Source of the DNA: Elioraea tepidiphila DSM 17972
GTDB lineage: Bacteria > Pseudomonadota > Alphaproteobacteria > Acetobacterales > Acetobacteraceae
NCBI RefSeq assembly: GCF_000378465.1
Contig: NZ_KB899911.1
Coordinates: 212,203 to 276,202 of the forward strand
Direction of reading: 5' to 3'
Length of the DNA stretch: 64,000 nt
A model generated the notes under the pieces. That model did not search any database. It was given only the letters and a program-made list of their open reading frames with translations, and was not told the origin of the DNA. A program made the translations under genes and the position numbers. Numbering within the stretch: position 1 is the stretch's first letter; each line of letters starts with the position of its first letter. Positions 1 to 11,520 of this stretch are shown piece after piece.

Positions 1-612
<612 letters not shown>

Positions 613-616
613 AGGA

Positions 617-1756
617 TCAATCCTTGAGCGGGACAGCCTCGCCGGCTCGGGCGAGGTGGGTGCAGCCGAGCCGGCGCGCCTCGGCGGCGGCGTCCGCGAC
701 CGGGCCGAGGGCGGCGACGGTCGCGAAGCCGGCCGCGCGCAGCCGTGCCGCGGCATCGGCCGGCGTGCCGGCGGGGACGAACACGCGGGGGCGCATCGGC
801 CGCGGCCGTGCCGCCGTCAGGGCCGCATCGGGGTAGAGCGTGACCCCGGTGGCGGGCTCGTCCCCTGCGCGGTAGCCGCCGCCGCGCCCGAGCTCGTCCG
901 ACAGCACGGCCGAGAAGATCGAGAAGGCGACGTTGCGGTGATAGCGGAGGCCGCGGAACTCCAGCGGGTCGGCGGTCAACCGGATCGACGGGTCGCGCGC
1001 GCGCACCGCCGCGACCGTGGCGGCCAGCCGGTCCGCGAGCGCGCGCGCCGGGGCCGGCAGGGTGGCGGCGGCCAGCGCCTCCAGCGCGCGATCGGCCGCA
1101 CCCGCGGCGTGCAGCAGCTCGTCGAGCGTATCCGCGATCGGGCCGGCCAGCGCCGCGACCTCGGCCGCGTCCTTGCGGTCAATGGCGTGGCGCAGCGCGG
1201 CCTCGCGCTCCGGCGGCAGGCCGAGCGGCGAGAGCAGCTCGTCGGCGAGCGTCGGCAGCATCAGGTCGAAGCTGACCGAGGGCACGCCGAGCACCGCGAG
1301 CGCCTCGGCCGCGACCGCGATCACCTCGGCATCCGCCTCGGCGCAGTCCGCGCCGATCAGCTCGATCCCGGCCTGGGCGAACTGGCGTGCGGCGCGCAGC
1401 TCCGAGCCGCGCACCCGCAGCACCTGGCCGGAATAGGAGAGCCTGAGCGGCCGGGGCGCGCGGCCGAGCCGCACCGCGGCGATGCGCGCGACCTGCGGCG
1501 TGATGTCGGCGCGCAGCCCCATCATGCGCTGGCTGACCGGGTCCATCAGCCGGAAGGTGACGTCCGCCGTGGCGGCACCCGAGCCGCCGAGCAGCCCCTC
1601 CTCGAACTCGAGCAAAGGGGGCTTCACCCGCTCGTAGCCGTGCGCGGCGAACACCGCGCCGATCGCCTCGATGGCGGCGGCCTCGGTCTCGGCGTCGGGC
1701 GGCAGGAGGTCGCGCAGGCCGGGCGGCAGCAGCGCGATCGCGGCGGGATCGGTCAT
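617..1756 (-). CDS. hisZ: ATP phosphoribosyltransferase regulatory subunit
   Basis: HisZ is a catalytically inactive class II aminoacyl-tRNA synthetase (HisRS) paralogue that binds short-form HisG and makes it responsive to histidine, at the first step of histidine synthesis. The 379-residue product begins [20 protein letters not shown] and keeps the class II motif 2 region ([23 protein letters not shown]) and a late [14 protein letters not shown] segment, but lacks the HisRS anticodon-binding domain, as expected for HisZ. The open frame extends 15 codons upstream to 1801; the ATG at 1756 fits the family N-terminus better. It lies directly upstream of purA. hisG is not in the window. Confidence 0.93.
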   Translation of the reverse strand: MTDPAAIALLPPGLRDLLPPDAETEAAAIEAIGAVFAAHGYERVKPPLLEFEEGLLGGSGAATADVTFRLMDPVSQRMMGLRADITPQVARIAAVRLGRAPRPLRLSYSGQVLRVRGSELRAARQFAQAGIELIGADCAEADAEVIAVAAEALAVLGVPSVSFDLMLPTLADELLSPLGLPPEREAALRHAIDRKDAAEVAALAGPIADTLDELLHAAGAADRALEALAAATLPAPARALADRLAATVAAVRARDPSIRLTADPLEFRGLRYHRNVAFSIFSAVLSDELGRGGGYRAGDEPATGVTLYPDAALTAARPRPMRPRVFVPAGTPADAAARLRAAGFATVAALGPVADAAAEARRLGCTHLARAGEAVPLKD

Positions 1757-1896
1757 CGGCGCCGCGTCTAGCAGGGATCGGCGCGCATGGTGAGGGGGCA
1801 CGGCGCGGTGCCGACAACCGCGCCCGGTCCTCCGTCTTCGCGCGACGGCGCGGCCGCTGTAAGAGGACCGTCACATTCACCACCGGAACGACGCGC

Positions 1897-2742
1897 GTGC
1901 CGGCCGACGTCATGCTGCTGGTCCTGTTCGGCGCGGCCCTGCACGCGGGCTGGAACGCGCTGGTCAAGGCCGGCGCCGACAAGCTGCTCGACATGGTGGC
2001 GGTGGCGGTGGGCTCGGCCCTGCTCTGCGCCGCGTGCGTGCCGTTCCTGCCGATCCCGGCGCGCGAGAGCTGGCCCTGCATCGCCGCATCGGTGGTGATC
2101 CATGTCGGCTATTTCGCGCTCGTGGCCGCGGCCTATCGCGCCGGCGAGATGAGCGTCGCCTACCCGCTGATGCGCGGCACCGCGCCGCTGATCGTCGCCG
2201 GGCTGAGCGGGATGCTGCTCGGCGAGGCGCTGAGCCCCGGCGGGTGGGCCGGGGTCGCGCTGATCTCGGGCGGCGTGCTCGCCTTCGCCGTGCCGCGCCG
2301 GGGCGGCGCCGCGCCGGGCGGCGGCCGCGCGCTGGCGCTCGCACTCGGCAATGCCGCGGTGATCGCAGGCTACACGCTGGTGGACGGGCTTGGCGCGCGG
2401 CTTTCCGGCCATGCGGCCGCCTACACGCTCTGGCTGCTGCTGCTCGCCGCGCCGCCCCTGCTGGTCTATGCGCGGCTGCGGCGGCCCGAGGGGCTCGGCG
2501 TTAAACTCATGCAGCGCTGGCGGGTCGCCGCCCTCGGCGGGATCTGCACCACGGCCTCCTACACGCTCGCCCTCTGGGCGATGACGCGCGCGCCGATCGC
2601 GACCGTGGCCGCACTGCGCGAGACCTCGATCCTGTTCGCCATGCTGCTCGCGTCGGTCGCGCTGAAGGAGCGGTTCGGCCTCAAGCGTCACGCCGCGGCG
2701 GCGGCGATCGCCTGCGGTGCCGCGATGCTCCGGCTCGCCTGA
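1897..2742 (+). CDS. EamA/DMT-family transporter
   Basis: An inner-membrane protein of the drug/metabolite transporter superfamily. The 281-residue product consists almost entirely of about ten hydrophobic helices arranged as two EamA-like halves; typical signatures are the N-terminal HAGWNALVKAGADK and the AAYRAGEMSVAYPLMRGTAPL stretch at the end of the first half. Substrate cannot be predicted; relatives export amino acids or other small metabolites. The frame opens at GTG 1897; ATG 1912 five codons in is an equally good start. It is transcribed divergently from hisZ and ends 4 nt before the convergent efflux pump gene. Confidence 0.82.
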   Translation: MPADVMLLVLFGAALHAGWNALVKAGADKLLDMVAVAVGSALLCAACVPFLPIPARESWPCIAASVVIHVGYFALVAAAYRAGEMSVAYPLMRGTAPLIVAGLSGMLLGEALSPGGWAGVALISGGVLAFAVPRRGGAAPGGGRALALALGNAAVIAGYTLVDGLGARLSGHAAAYTLWLLLLAAPPLLVYARLRRPEGLGVKLMQRWRVAALGGICTTASYTLALWAMTRAPIATVAALRETSILFAMLLASVALKERFGLKRHAAAAAIACGAAMLRLA

Positions 2743-2745
2743 CCG

Positions 2746-4263
2746 TCAGCCCGTCGCGCCGACCGGGCGGCGCGGCCCGGGCCGGCGCAGCAACGCCGTC
2801 ATCGGCATGGCCGCGAGGGCCAGCAGGGCGAGCAGGCGGAAATCGTTCATGTAGGCGATCGCGCGCGCCTCACGGTACACCATCTCCGCGAGCGCCATCC
2901 GCCCCGCGACGGTATCGAGACTCCAGAGCTCGGCGACACCCGGCAGGCGCAGCGCCGGATTGAACGGGGTCACGTGCTGCACGAGCGTCGCGTTGATCAC
3001 CTGGGTGTCGCGCACCAGCAGGAAGATCACCACGGCGATGCCGATCGAGGCGCCGACATTGCGCATCAGCGCGTACATCGCGGTCGCCTGGTTGCGCAGC
3101 TCCGGCGCGAGCGTCGAGAAGGTCATGGTGGTCAGCGGCACGAACATGAAGCCGAGCCCGAAGCCCTGCACCATGCCGGTGCGGATGATCGCCGCCTGCG
3201 AGACCTGGGGCGTGAAGCCCGACATCTCCCAGAGCGACACGGCGGCGCAGCCGAAGCCGAAGGACAGCAGCAGGCGCGGATCGACCCGCGTGATCAGCCG
3301 TCCGACCAGCAGCATGGAGATCATCGTGCCGAGCCCGCGCGGCGAGGTGATCAGTCCCGCCGTCAGCACCGGGTAGCCGAGCATGGTCTGGAGGAAAGGC
3401 GAGAGCAGCGCGATCGTGGCGAGCAGCAGGATGCCGACCACGAAGATGAAGCACATCCCGAGGGTGAAGTTGCGGTCCTGGAACAGGCGCGGATCGATGA
3501 AGGGCCGGCGCGCGGTCGCGGTGTGCACCACGAACAGGTAGAAGCTGAGGGCGGCCGCGAAGGCGAGCGTCGTGATCAGCGTGGAGTTGAACCAGTTCAA
3601 CCGCTCGCCGCGGTCGAGCATGAGCTGGAACGAGCCGACCGCGATGCCCAGGGTCGCGAAGCCGAACCAGTCGAACCCGATCGGCTTCGGCTCGGTGCGC
3701 GGCATCGCCGCCGAGAGGCCGAGGAAGGCGACGATCCCCACCGGCACGTTGATGGTGAACACCCAGCGCCAGTGGAAGAACTCGGTGAGGATGCCGCCCA
3801 GCGTCGGGCCGAGCACGGGGCCGACCATCACGCCCACGCCGAACAGTGCCATCGCCGAGCCGTGCTGTTCGCGCGGATAGGTGTCGAGCATGGTCGCCTG
3901 CGAGAGCGGCACCAGCGGCGCACCGAACATGCCCTGCATCAGGCGGAACACCACCATCTGCTCGAGCGAGGTCGCCATGCCCGACAGCATCGAGGCGATG
4001 GTGAAGCCCGTGATGGTCGTCATCAGAACCCTGCGCCGGCCGAACCGGTTGGCGAGGTAGCCGCTGAGCGGCGTCGAGATCGCCGCGGCGACGATGTAGG
4101 AGGTGAGCACCCAGTTGATCTGGTCGAGCGTCGCCGAGAGCTCGCCCATCATGTAGGGCAGCGCGATCGTCGCCATGGTGGTGTCGAGGATCTGCATGAT
4201 GACGGCGAGCATCACGCAGGGGATCAGGATGGTGCGGTTCGGCGCGCCCGGCACGCCCGTCAT
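2746..4263 (-). CDS. DHA2-family MFS drug efflux permease (EmrB-like)
   Basis: Inner-membrane proton-coupled multidrug exporter, 505 residues with about 14 hydrophobic segments, the DHA2/EmrB topology. Seen motifs: LDTTMATIALPYMMGE in the first helix (motif D1), LANRFGRRRVLM (motif A loop) near residue 70, and GPVLGPTLGGIL (motif C, antiporter signature) near residue 150. It is the last gene of a MarR-HlyD-MFS operon, 6 nt after the HlyD gene, so it probably forms an EmrAB-type tripartite pump with that adaptor and an outer-membrane channel encoded elsewhere. Substrate is unknown. Confidence 0.92.
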   Translation of the reverse strand: MTGVPGAPNRTILIPCVMLAVIMQILDTTMATIALPYMMGELSATLDQINWVLTSYIVAAAISTPLSGYLANRFGRRRVLMTTITGFTIASMLSGMATSLEQMVVFRLMQGMFGAPLVPLSQATMLDTYPREQHGSAMALFGVGVMVGPVLGPTLGGILTEFFHWRWVFTINVPVGIVAFLGLSAAMPRTEPKPIGFDWFGFATLGIAVGSFQLMLDRGERLNWFNSTLITTLAFAAALSFYLFVVHTATARRPFIDPRLFQDRNFTLGMCFIFVVGILLLATIALLSPFLQTMLGYPVLTAGLITSPRGLGTMISMLLVGRLITRVDPRLLLSFGFGCAAVSLWEMSGFTPQVSQAAIIRTGMVQGFGLGFMFVPLTTMTFSTLAPELRNQATAMYALMRNVGASIGIAVVIFLLVRDTQVINATLVQHVTPFNPALRLPGVAELWSLDTVAGRMALAEMVYREARAIAYMNDFRLLALLALAAMPMTALLRRPGPRRPVGATG

Positions 4264-4269
4264 CGGCGG

Positions 4270-5454
4270 CTAGAGTCCCAGCCAGCGGCGGAGGTCGCGG
4301 AACAGCCCGGCGAGGCTGCGCTCCTCGCCCGTGTCGATCTCGACCACGACGCTCATGCCCGCACGCAGTTTCGGCGCGTCCGCCGGCAGGTCGAGCGCCA
4401 GGCGCAGCGGGATGCGCTGCACCACCTTCACCCAGTTGCCCGAGGCGTTCTGCGGCGGCAGCACCGCGAACTCGGCCCCCGAAGCCGGGCTGATCGAGGC
4501 GACGCGCGCGGCGAAGCGCACCCCGGGATAGGTGTCCACGCGCACGGTCGCGGGGTTGCCGACCCGCACATGCGTGAGCGCCGTCTCCTTCGGGCTCGCC
4601 TCGACCCAGATGTTGTCGGTCGCGACCAGCACGAAGGCCGCGCGCGCGGCCGGCAGATAGGCGCCCTGCGGCAGATGGTGCACATGCGTCACGACGCCGC
4701 CGACCGGGGCGTGCACGCGGGTGCGGCGCAGGTCGCGCTCGGCACGGTCCACCTCGGCGCGCGCCTCCTGGAAGCGCGGATGCAGTTCGGGATCGAGATC
4801 GGCCGATCCGCCGAGGGCCGCAAGCGTCGCCTCGGCTTGGCGTTCGGCCACCGCGACGCGCGCGCGCGCCGCGTCGACATCGCGCCGCGCCTGATCGAGC
4901 GCCATCTGTGCCGCGACCCCGCGCGCCTGGAGTTCCTGCTGGCGGCGGAACTGCGCCTGGTAGAAGGCGACATCGGTGCGCGCCTGGTCGAGCTCGGCGA
5001 GCTTCTCGCGATAGGTCGCGCGCAGCGTGGTGAGCTCGTTGCGCACGCTTTCGAGCCGCGCGAGCGCCGCGGCGAGCGCGATCCGATAGGACTCGTCGTC
5101 GAGCCGGAACAGGAGCTGTCCCTGTTCGACGATCTGGTTCTCCGCCACCGCCACCTCGGCGACGAAGCCGGGCACGTCGGTCGCGATGTCGATCCGCTCG
5201 GCGCGGACATAGGCGTTGTCGGTGGAGACGATGCGCCCCCCGGCGAGATAGAGGTGCAGACCGAGGGCCAGCAGGGCGAGCGGCCCGAGCAGCAGCAGCA
5301 CGACGCGCCGGCGCTGGCGCTGCGCGACGGTCGGGCGCGTGGGTGCGGGCGGATCGCGCGGCGGCGCCTCGGCCTCGCGCAGCCGCGCCACCGCCTGCTC
5401 GGCGCGTTCGCCCGTCTCGCCGGGCGGCAGGGCGCGGGCGCGCGCGTCAGCCAA
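4270..5454 (-). CDS. HlyD-family periplasmic adaptor (EmrA-like)
   Basis: Membrane-fusion subunit that couples the adjacent MFS permease to an outer-membrane channel. The 394-residue protein has a short cytoplasmic N-terminus, one transmembrane segment (about residues 48-70), the STDNAYVRAERIDIATDVPG strand at the start of the barrel-sandwich domain, a long Ala/Arg/Glu-rich coiled-coil hairpin (about 110-210), and a C-terminal beta-barrel (VHAPVGGVVTHVH, PGVRFAARVASISPASG). The frame starts with TTG at 5454, overlapping the marR stop by 8 nt, with GAGAAGG upstream, so translation is probably coupled. A later start is possible because the first 40 residues are low-complexity. Confidence 0.9.
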   Translation of the reverse strand: MADARARALPPGETGERAEQAVARLREAEAPPRDPPAPTRPTVAQRQRRRVVLLLLGPLALLALGLHLYLAGGRIVSTDNAYVRAERIDIATDVPGFVAEVAVAENQIVEQGQLLFRLDDESYRIALAAALARLESVRNELTTLRATYREKLAELDQARTDVAFYQAQFRRQQELQARGVAAQMALDQARRDVDAARARVAVAERQAEATLAALGGSADLDPELHPRFQEARAEVDRAERDLRRTRVHAPVGGVVTHVHHLPQGAYLPAARAAFVLVATDNIWVEASPKETALTHVRVGNPATVRVDTYPGVRFAARVASISPASGAEFAVLPPQNASGNWVKVVQRIPLRLALDLPADAPKLRAGMSVVVEIDTGEERSLAGLFRDLRRWLGL

Positions 5455-5914
5455 GACGCGCGACCTTCTCGGCCGTGCCGTTCGCCGAGGCCGCGATCAG
5501 GTTCTCCTTCATCGTCGTCAGGATGTGGATGAGCTGCTCGCGCTCGGCCTCCGGCACGCCGGCGAGCGCCTCGGCGCGCGTCGCCGCACCGATCGCGCGC
5601 ATCTTCTCCAGCACGGGATGCGCCTTGGGACGCAGATAGAGCAGCCACACGCGCCGGTCCTTCGGGTGCGGGCGGCGCTCGGCGAGGCCGGCGGCCTGGA
5701 GCCGGTCGAGGATGCGCCCCAGCGAGATCGGTTCGAGTTCGAGAATCTCGGCGAGCCCGCCCTGGTGGATGCCCTCGTTGCGCGCGAGATGCGCGAGCAC
5801 CTGCCATTGCGCGCGGGTCAGGCCGAGATCGCGCGCGTTCTGCTCGAAGCGCTTGCGCAGCAGGCGCGCGACATCGTGCAGCAGGAAACCGAGGGTGCGT
5901 TCGGGGTTGTCCAT
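5447..5914 (-). CDS. MarR-family transcriptional regulator
   Basis: Winged-helix dimeric regulator, 155 residues from the ATG at 5914 ([20 protein letters not shown]), with a GGAGA Shine-Dalgarno just upstream; the open frame extends 30 codons further but that part is not MarR-like. Visible are the HTH ([23 protein letters not shown]) and wing ([20 protein letters not shown]) with the conserved DxR turn. As the first gene of the efflux operon it most likely represses the pump and is relieved by a pump substrate; this is the usual family role and is not shown by the sequence itself. Confidence 0.9.
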   Translation of the reverse strand: MDNPERTLGFLLHDVARLLRKRFEQNARDLGLTRAQWQVLAHLARNEGIHQGGLAEILELEPISLGRILDRLQAAGLAERRPHPKDRRVWLLYLRPKAHPVLEKMRAIGAATRAEALAGVPEAEREQLIHILTTMKENLIAASANGTAEKVARLG

Positions 5915-5940
5915 GTCTCCGTCCCGTCCCGGGCGCAGAC

Positions 5941-5960
5941 CATAAGCATGGCTATCATAG
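5941..5960. promoter_or_regulatory. Possible MarR operator/promoter
   Basis: The 137-nt gap between marR and rpe holds one AT-richer patch around ATAAGCATGGCTATCAT, an imperfect inverted repeat centred on AGCATGGCT that includes TATGAT on the minus strand, which could serve as a -10 for marR. Position and AT content fit a MarR operator, but the repeat is imperfect and the call rests on location. Confidence 0.28.
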
Positions 5961-6051
5961 ACCTGCTCAGGAGGAAGTCGAGCCCCCGCCGCGCGCTTGC
6001 GCACGCGCAGCGCGCAGGCCAGAAGGGCGGCGCCCAGGGAAGGATGGTTCG

Positions 6052-6705
6052 ATGCGTGACGTGCTGATCGCCCCCTCGATCCTGGCCTCGGACTTCGCGC
6101 GGCTCGGCGAGGAGGTGCGCGCGGTGGACGCGGCCGGGGCGGACTGGATCCATCTCGACGTGATGGACGGGCATTTCGTGCCGAACATCACCTTCGGCCC
6201 CGAGGTCGTGCGCGCGCTGCGCCCGCATTCGGCGAAGTGCTTCGACACGCATCTGATGATCGAGCCGGTCGATCCGTATCTGGAGGCCTTCGCCAAGGCC
6301 GGCGCTGACCGGATCATCGTGCATGTCGAGGCGAGCACGCATCTCGACCGCACGCTCCAGGTGATCGCGGCCCTCGGCAAGACAGCCGGCGTGTCGCTCA
6401 ATCCGGCCACGCCCGCCTGCATGGTCGCGCATGTGCTGGATCGGGTCGACCTGGTGCTGGTGATGACGGTGAACCCCGGCTTCGGCGGGCAGCGTTTCAT
6501 CCCCGCACAGCTCGAGAAGATCCGCGAGCTCCGGCGGATGATCGGCGACCGGCCGATCCGCATCGAGGTCGATGGCGGCATCACGCCCGAGACCGCGCCG
6601 CTCGTGGTGGAGGCGGGGGCGAGCGTGCTGGTGGCGGGCTCGGCGGTGTTCGGCGCGGGCGACTACGCCGCCGCGATCGCCGCGCTGCGTCCGGTCACGG
6701 CGTAG
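6052..6705 (+). CDS. rpe: Ribulose-phosphate 3-epimerase
   Basis: Interconverts ribulose 5-phosphate and xylulose 5-phosphate (pentose phosphate and Calvin pathways), a cytosolic metal-dependent TIM barrel. The 217-residue length is standard. Seen: [16 protein letters not shown] (first strand, Ser), [12 protein letters not shown] (metal His and catalytic Asp), [16 protein letters not shown] (phosphate loop) and EVDGGI (second catalytic Asp). GGAAGGA precedes the ATG. It converges on gph with an 11-nt tail overlap. The rpe/gph pairing is common in proteobacteria. Confidence 0.97.
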   Translation: MRDVLIAPSILASDFARLGEEVRAVDAAGADWIHLDVMDGHFVPNITFGPEVVRALRPHSAKCFDTHLMIEPVDPYLEAFAKAGADRIIVHVEASTHLDRTLQVIAALGKTAGVSLNPATPACMVAHVLDRVDLVLVMTVNPGFGGQRFIPAQLEKIRELRRMIGDRPIRIEVDGGITPETAPLVVEAGASVLVAGSAVFGAGDYAAAIAALRPVTA

Positions 6706-7360
6706 CGCGCGCCGCCACCAGCCGCTCGAGCAGCGCGGGCAGCTCGGCGGGCGTGCGCGCGACCGCGGCGGCGCCCTTGGCCATCTCGGCCGGTCCGTAG
6801 CCCCAGGCCGCGAACACGCAGGGGATGCCCGCGCCCGCCGCCCCGGCGATGTCGTTGCGGTGATCGCCGATCATCACCGCGCGCGCGGGCGCGCCGCCGG
6901 CCGCGCGCAGGGTCGCGAACAGATGCTCGGGATCGGGCTTGCGCACCGGGAACGTGTCGCCGCCGCCGATCGCGGCGAAGCGGTCGAGCAGGCCGAGCGC
7001 GGCGAGCAGCACCCGGGCGGCGTGCTCGTGCTTGTTGGTGCAGACCGCCATGCGCCAGCCGGATGCCGCGAGCGCATCGAGCGCCTCGAGGATGCCGGGG
7101 AAGGGCCGGGTGGCGACCGCGGCGTTGGCGGCGTAGTCCTCCAGGAAGCCCTGATAGACGGCCTGGTCGAAGGGCCGGCCGCGCGCGGCGAGCGCCCGCT
7201 CGATCAGCACATGCACGCCGTCGCCGATCATGCCGATGATCTCCTCCAGCCGGTAGGGCGCGAGACCGAGCCGGGCCGCCATGCGGTTGGCGGCGGCGTG
7301 GAGGTCGGGCGCACTGTCCACCAGCGTGCCGTCGAGGTCGAACAGGGCTGTCGGCTGCAT
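6695..7360 (-). CDS. gph: Phosphoglycolate phosphatase (HAD family)
   Basis: HAD hydrolase that dephosphorylates 2-phosphoglycolate formed by Rubisco oxygenation or DNA repair. From the ATG at 7360 the 221-residue product starts [19 protein letters not shown] (HAD motif I with nucleophile Asp and acid/base Asp), followed by the alpha-helical cap, [13 protein letters not shown] (motif II), RKPDPEHLF (motif III Lys) and [13 protein letters not shown] (motif IV). The open frame continues 28 codons upstream but the HAD motif fixes the start. It is divergent from the SUF regulator; substrate assignment comes from family and rpe linkage, since related HADs are hard to separate. Confidence 0.87.
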   Translation of the reverse strand: MQPTALFDLDGTLVDSAPDLHAAANRMAARLGLAPYRLEEIIGMIGDGVHVLIERALAARGRPFDQAVYQGFLEDYAANAAVATRPFPGILEALDALAASGWRMAVCTNKHEHAARVLLAALGLLDRFAAIGGGDTFPVRKPDPEHLFATLRAAGGAPARAVMIGDHRNDIAGAAGAGIPCVFAAWGYGPAEMAKGAAAVARTPAELPALLERLVAARATP

Positions 7361-7411
7361 GGGCCTTGCTGTATGGGAGCACGCCGCCGGGTGCAACCCG
7401 CCGGCCGCGCC

Positions 7412-7440
7412 TTGACATTCGCGACTCGTGGGCGCATCTC
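7412..7440 (+). promoter_or_regulatory. Probable suf operon promoter
   Basis: A perfect -35 hexamer TTGACA lies at 7412-7417 in the gap between gph and the SUF regulator. The -10 region 17 nt later (7435-7440) is a poor match, which is usual for a promoter under activator or repressor control. The inverted repeat at 7440-7470 begins right at this -10/+1 zone. Confidence 0.5.
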
Positions 7441-7470
7441 GCAATCAGGACCAAGGCCGTCCTGATTGCG
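7440..7470. promoter_or_regulatory. Perfect 12-bp inverted repeat, putative operator of the SUF regulator
   Basis: CGCAATCAGGAC at 7440-7451 and GTCCTGATTGCG at 7459-7470 are exact reverse complements separated by 7 nt (CAAGGCC). The repeat covers the expected transcription start and ends 11 nt before the GTG of the Rrf2 gene, so bound protein would block transcription. Rrf2 dimers (IscR, RirA, NsrR) bind palindromes of this size. That the adjacent Rrf2 protein is the ligand is inferred from position. Confidence 0.6.
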
Positions 7471-7481
7471 TGGAGAGCGCC

Positions 7482-7934
7482 GTGTTCAGGTTGTCCAAGC
7501 TCAGCGATTACGCGGTGGTGGTGCTCAGCGAGCTCGGCCGGACGGCGGATGGCGCCGTGCGCAACGCCTCGGGCCTCGCGACCGCGACCGGCATCGCCGA
7601 GCCGACCGTCGCCAAGGTGCTGAAGCTGCTCGCCTCGGGCGGGCTGGTGACCAGCCAGCGCGGGGCCTATGGCGGGTATCGCCTGGCCCGGCCGCTCAGC
7701 GCCATCCCGATCGCGGACGTGATCGCGGCGATCGAGGGGCCGATCGCGCTGACCGCCTGCGTGGACGGCCATGTGGGCAGTTGCGAGGTGGAGTGCTCCT
7801 GCCCCGTGCGCGGCCGCTGGGACCCCGTGAACAGCGCGATCCGCCGCGCGCTCTCCGAGATCACGCTCGCCGACATGGCCTGCCCGGCCTGGGCCTTGCC
7901 CGCGACGGCGCGCCTCGCCGAGCCGGTCGTTTGA
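7482..7934 (+). CDS. Rrf2-family SUF operon regulator (IscR-like)
   Basis: Winged-helix Fe-S sensing repressor, 150 residues from GTG 7482, which follows a GGAG Shine-Dalgarno; a GTG at 7428 lies upstream of the operator and is unlikely. The protein starts with [14 protein letters not shown], has the [24 protein letters not shown] and wing [13 protein letters not shown], then a cysteine cluster C93, C101, C105 and C107, close to the three cluster-binding cysteines of E. coli IscR. It lies 19 nt upstream of sufB and is expected to repress the operon when holding a cluster and derepress it under iron or oxidative stress. Confidence 0.9.
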   Translation: MFRLSKLSDYAVVVLSELGRTADGAVRNASGLATATGIAEPTVAKVLKLLASGGLVTSQRGAYGGYRLARPLSAIPIADVIAAIEGPIALTACVDGHVGSCEVECSCPVRGRWDPVNSAIRRALSEITLADMACPAWALPATARLAEPVV

Positions 7935-7953
7935 GACGGAAGGAAGATCGATC

Positions 7954-9411
<1,458 letters not shown>

Positions 9412-9428
9412 GAATGGGATACGCAACG

Positions 9429-10175
<747 letters not shown>

Positions 10176-10182
10176 GGCGGCG

Positions 10183-11520
10183 ATGAACGCCCCTGTCGTT
10201 GTGCCGGCCGTGGCGCCGGCGGTCTCGGCGCTGCTCGACCGGTACGCCGGGCTGAAGGATCGCCTGCCGGGCGCGCGCATCGCCTGGGTGGAGGCGTGGC
10301 GGCAGCGCGGCGCCGAGGCGTTCCGCGCCGGCGGCTTCCCGACCAAGCGGGTCGAGGCGTGGAAGTACACGGACCTCTCCGCCCTGCGCGAGACCCGCTT
10401 CGAGGAGGCGCTGGTCGCGACGGACGCGCATCCCGTCCTGCCGGAGCAGGCCGGCGGCGAGGAGGCGCGCATTGTGCTGCTGGATGGCCGCTTCCGCGCC
10501 GATCTGTCCCGCCTCGATGGACTGGCCGACGGCGTGCGGATCGAGAGCCTGGCGGACCTGCTCAGCTCCGATGATGACGCGCTCCGCGAGGTGCTGGGCG
10601 CGATCGCGCCGGCGGATCTGCCGCTGCCGGGGCTGAACGCGGCCCTCGCCGAGGACGGCGCGGTGATCCGCATCGCCCCGGGTGTGGACGCCGGTCGCAT
10701 CCGCATCGTCTCGCTCGGCATCGCGCCGAGCAACCACGCCGTGGCGTTCCACCCGCGCAACCTCGTCGTGCTCGGCGCGGGTGCGTCGCTGACGCTGCTC
10801 GACGGCGCGCATGGCGCGGGCAAGGGCACCTACTGGCAGAACCTGGTCGCCGAGATCGCGCTCGGCGAGGGCGCCCGGCTGACGCATGTGCGGTTGCAGG
10901 ACGAGGCGCGGGATGCGTTCCACACCGCGCTGGTCGCGGTGCGGGTCGAGGCGAAGGCCGAGTACGACAGCTTCACGCTGGTGCGCGGCGCGCGGCTCGC
11001 GCGCAACGAGGTGCACGCGGTGCTGACGGGGCCGAAGGCGGCGCTGCATCTCAACGGCGCGCAGCTCGTGGACGGCGAGCGCCATGCCGACACCACCACG
11101 GTGATCGACCACGCGGCGCCGGACTGCGAGAGCAACCAGACGGTCAAGACCGTGCTGACGGGCCGCGCGCGCGGCGTGTTCCAGGGCAAGATCCACGTCC
11201 ATCGGGTCGCGCAGAAGACCGACGGCTACCAGATGAACCAGGCGTTGCTGCTCAGCCCGGAGGCGGAGATCAACGCCAAGCCGCAGCTCGAGATCTACGC
11301 CGACGACGTGAAGTGCAGCCATGGCGCGACGGTCGGCGAGCTCGATCACGACCAGCTCTTCTATCTGCGCAGCCGCGGCATCCCCGAGGTCGAGGCGAAG
11401 TCGATCCTGGTCCAGGCCTTCCTGACCGACGCGGTATCGCTCGTGTCCGACGAGGCGCTGCGCGAGACCCTGCTCGCCGCGACCGATGCCTGGTGGGACG
11501 AGGTGGAGCATCCCGCATGA
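10183..11520 (+). CDS. sufD: Fe-S cluster assembly protein SufD
   Basis: SufB paralogue that completes the SufB1C2D1 scaffold and is needed for iron entry. 445 residues from ATG 10183, 7 nt after sufC. Diagnostic parts: FPTKRVEAWKYTDLSAL near the N-terminus, a divergent beta-helix core, and the C-terminal KCSHGATVGELDHDQLFYLRSRGI with the conserved Cys-His. The long open frame upstream overlaps sufC and is not coding. Its TGA overlaps the sufS ATG (ATGA). Confidence 0.96.
   Translation: MNAPVVVPAVAPAVSALLDRYAGLKDRLPGARIAWVEAWRQRGAEAFRAGGFPTKRVEAWKYTDLSALRETRFEEALVATDAHPVLPEQAGGEEARIVLLDGRFRADLSRLDGLADGVRIESLADLLSSDDDALREVLGAIAPADLPLPGLNAALAEDGAVIRIAPGVDAGRIRIVSLGIAPSNHAVAFHPRNLVVLGAGASLTLLDGAHGAGKGTYWQNLVAEIALGEGARLTHVRLQDEARDAFHTALVAVRVEAKAEYDSFTLVRGARLARNEVHAVLTGPKAALHLNGAQLVDGERHADTTTVIDHAAPDCESNQTVKTVLTGRARGVFQGKIHVHRVAQKTDGYQMNQALLLSPEAEINAKPQLEIYADDVKCSHGATVGELDHDQLFYLRSRGIPEVEAKSILVQAFLTDAVSLVSDEALRETLLAATDAWWDEVEHPA

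Noticed and set aside
2974..5532. 852-codon open frame on the plus strand
   Set aside because: Antisense to the MFS and HlyD genes, His/Arg/Glu-rich composition typical of shadow frames in GC-rich DNA.
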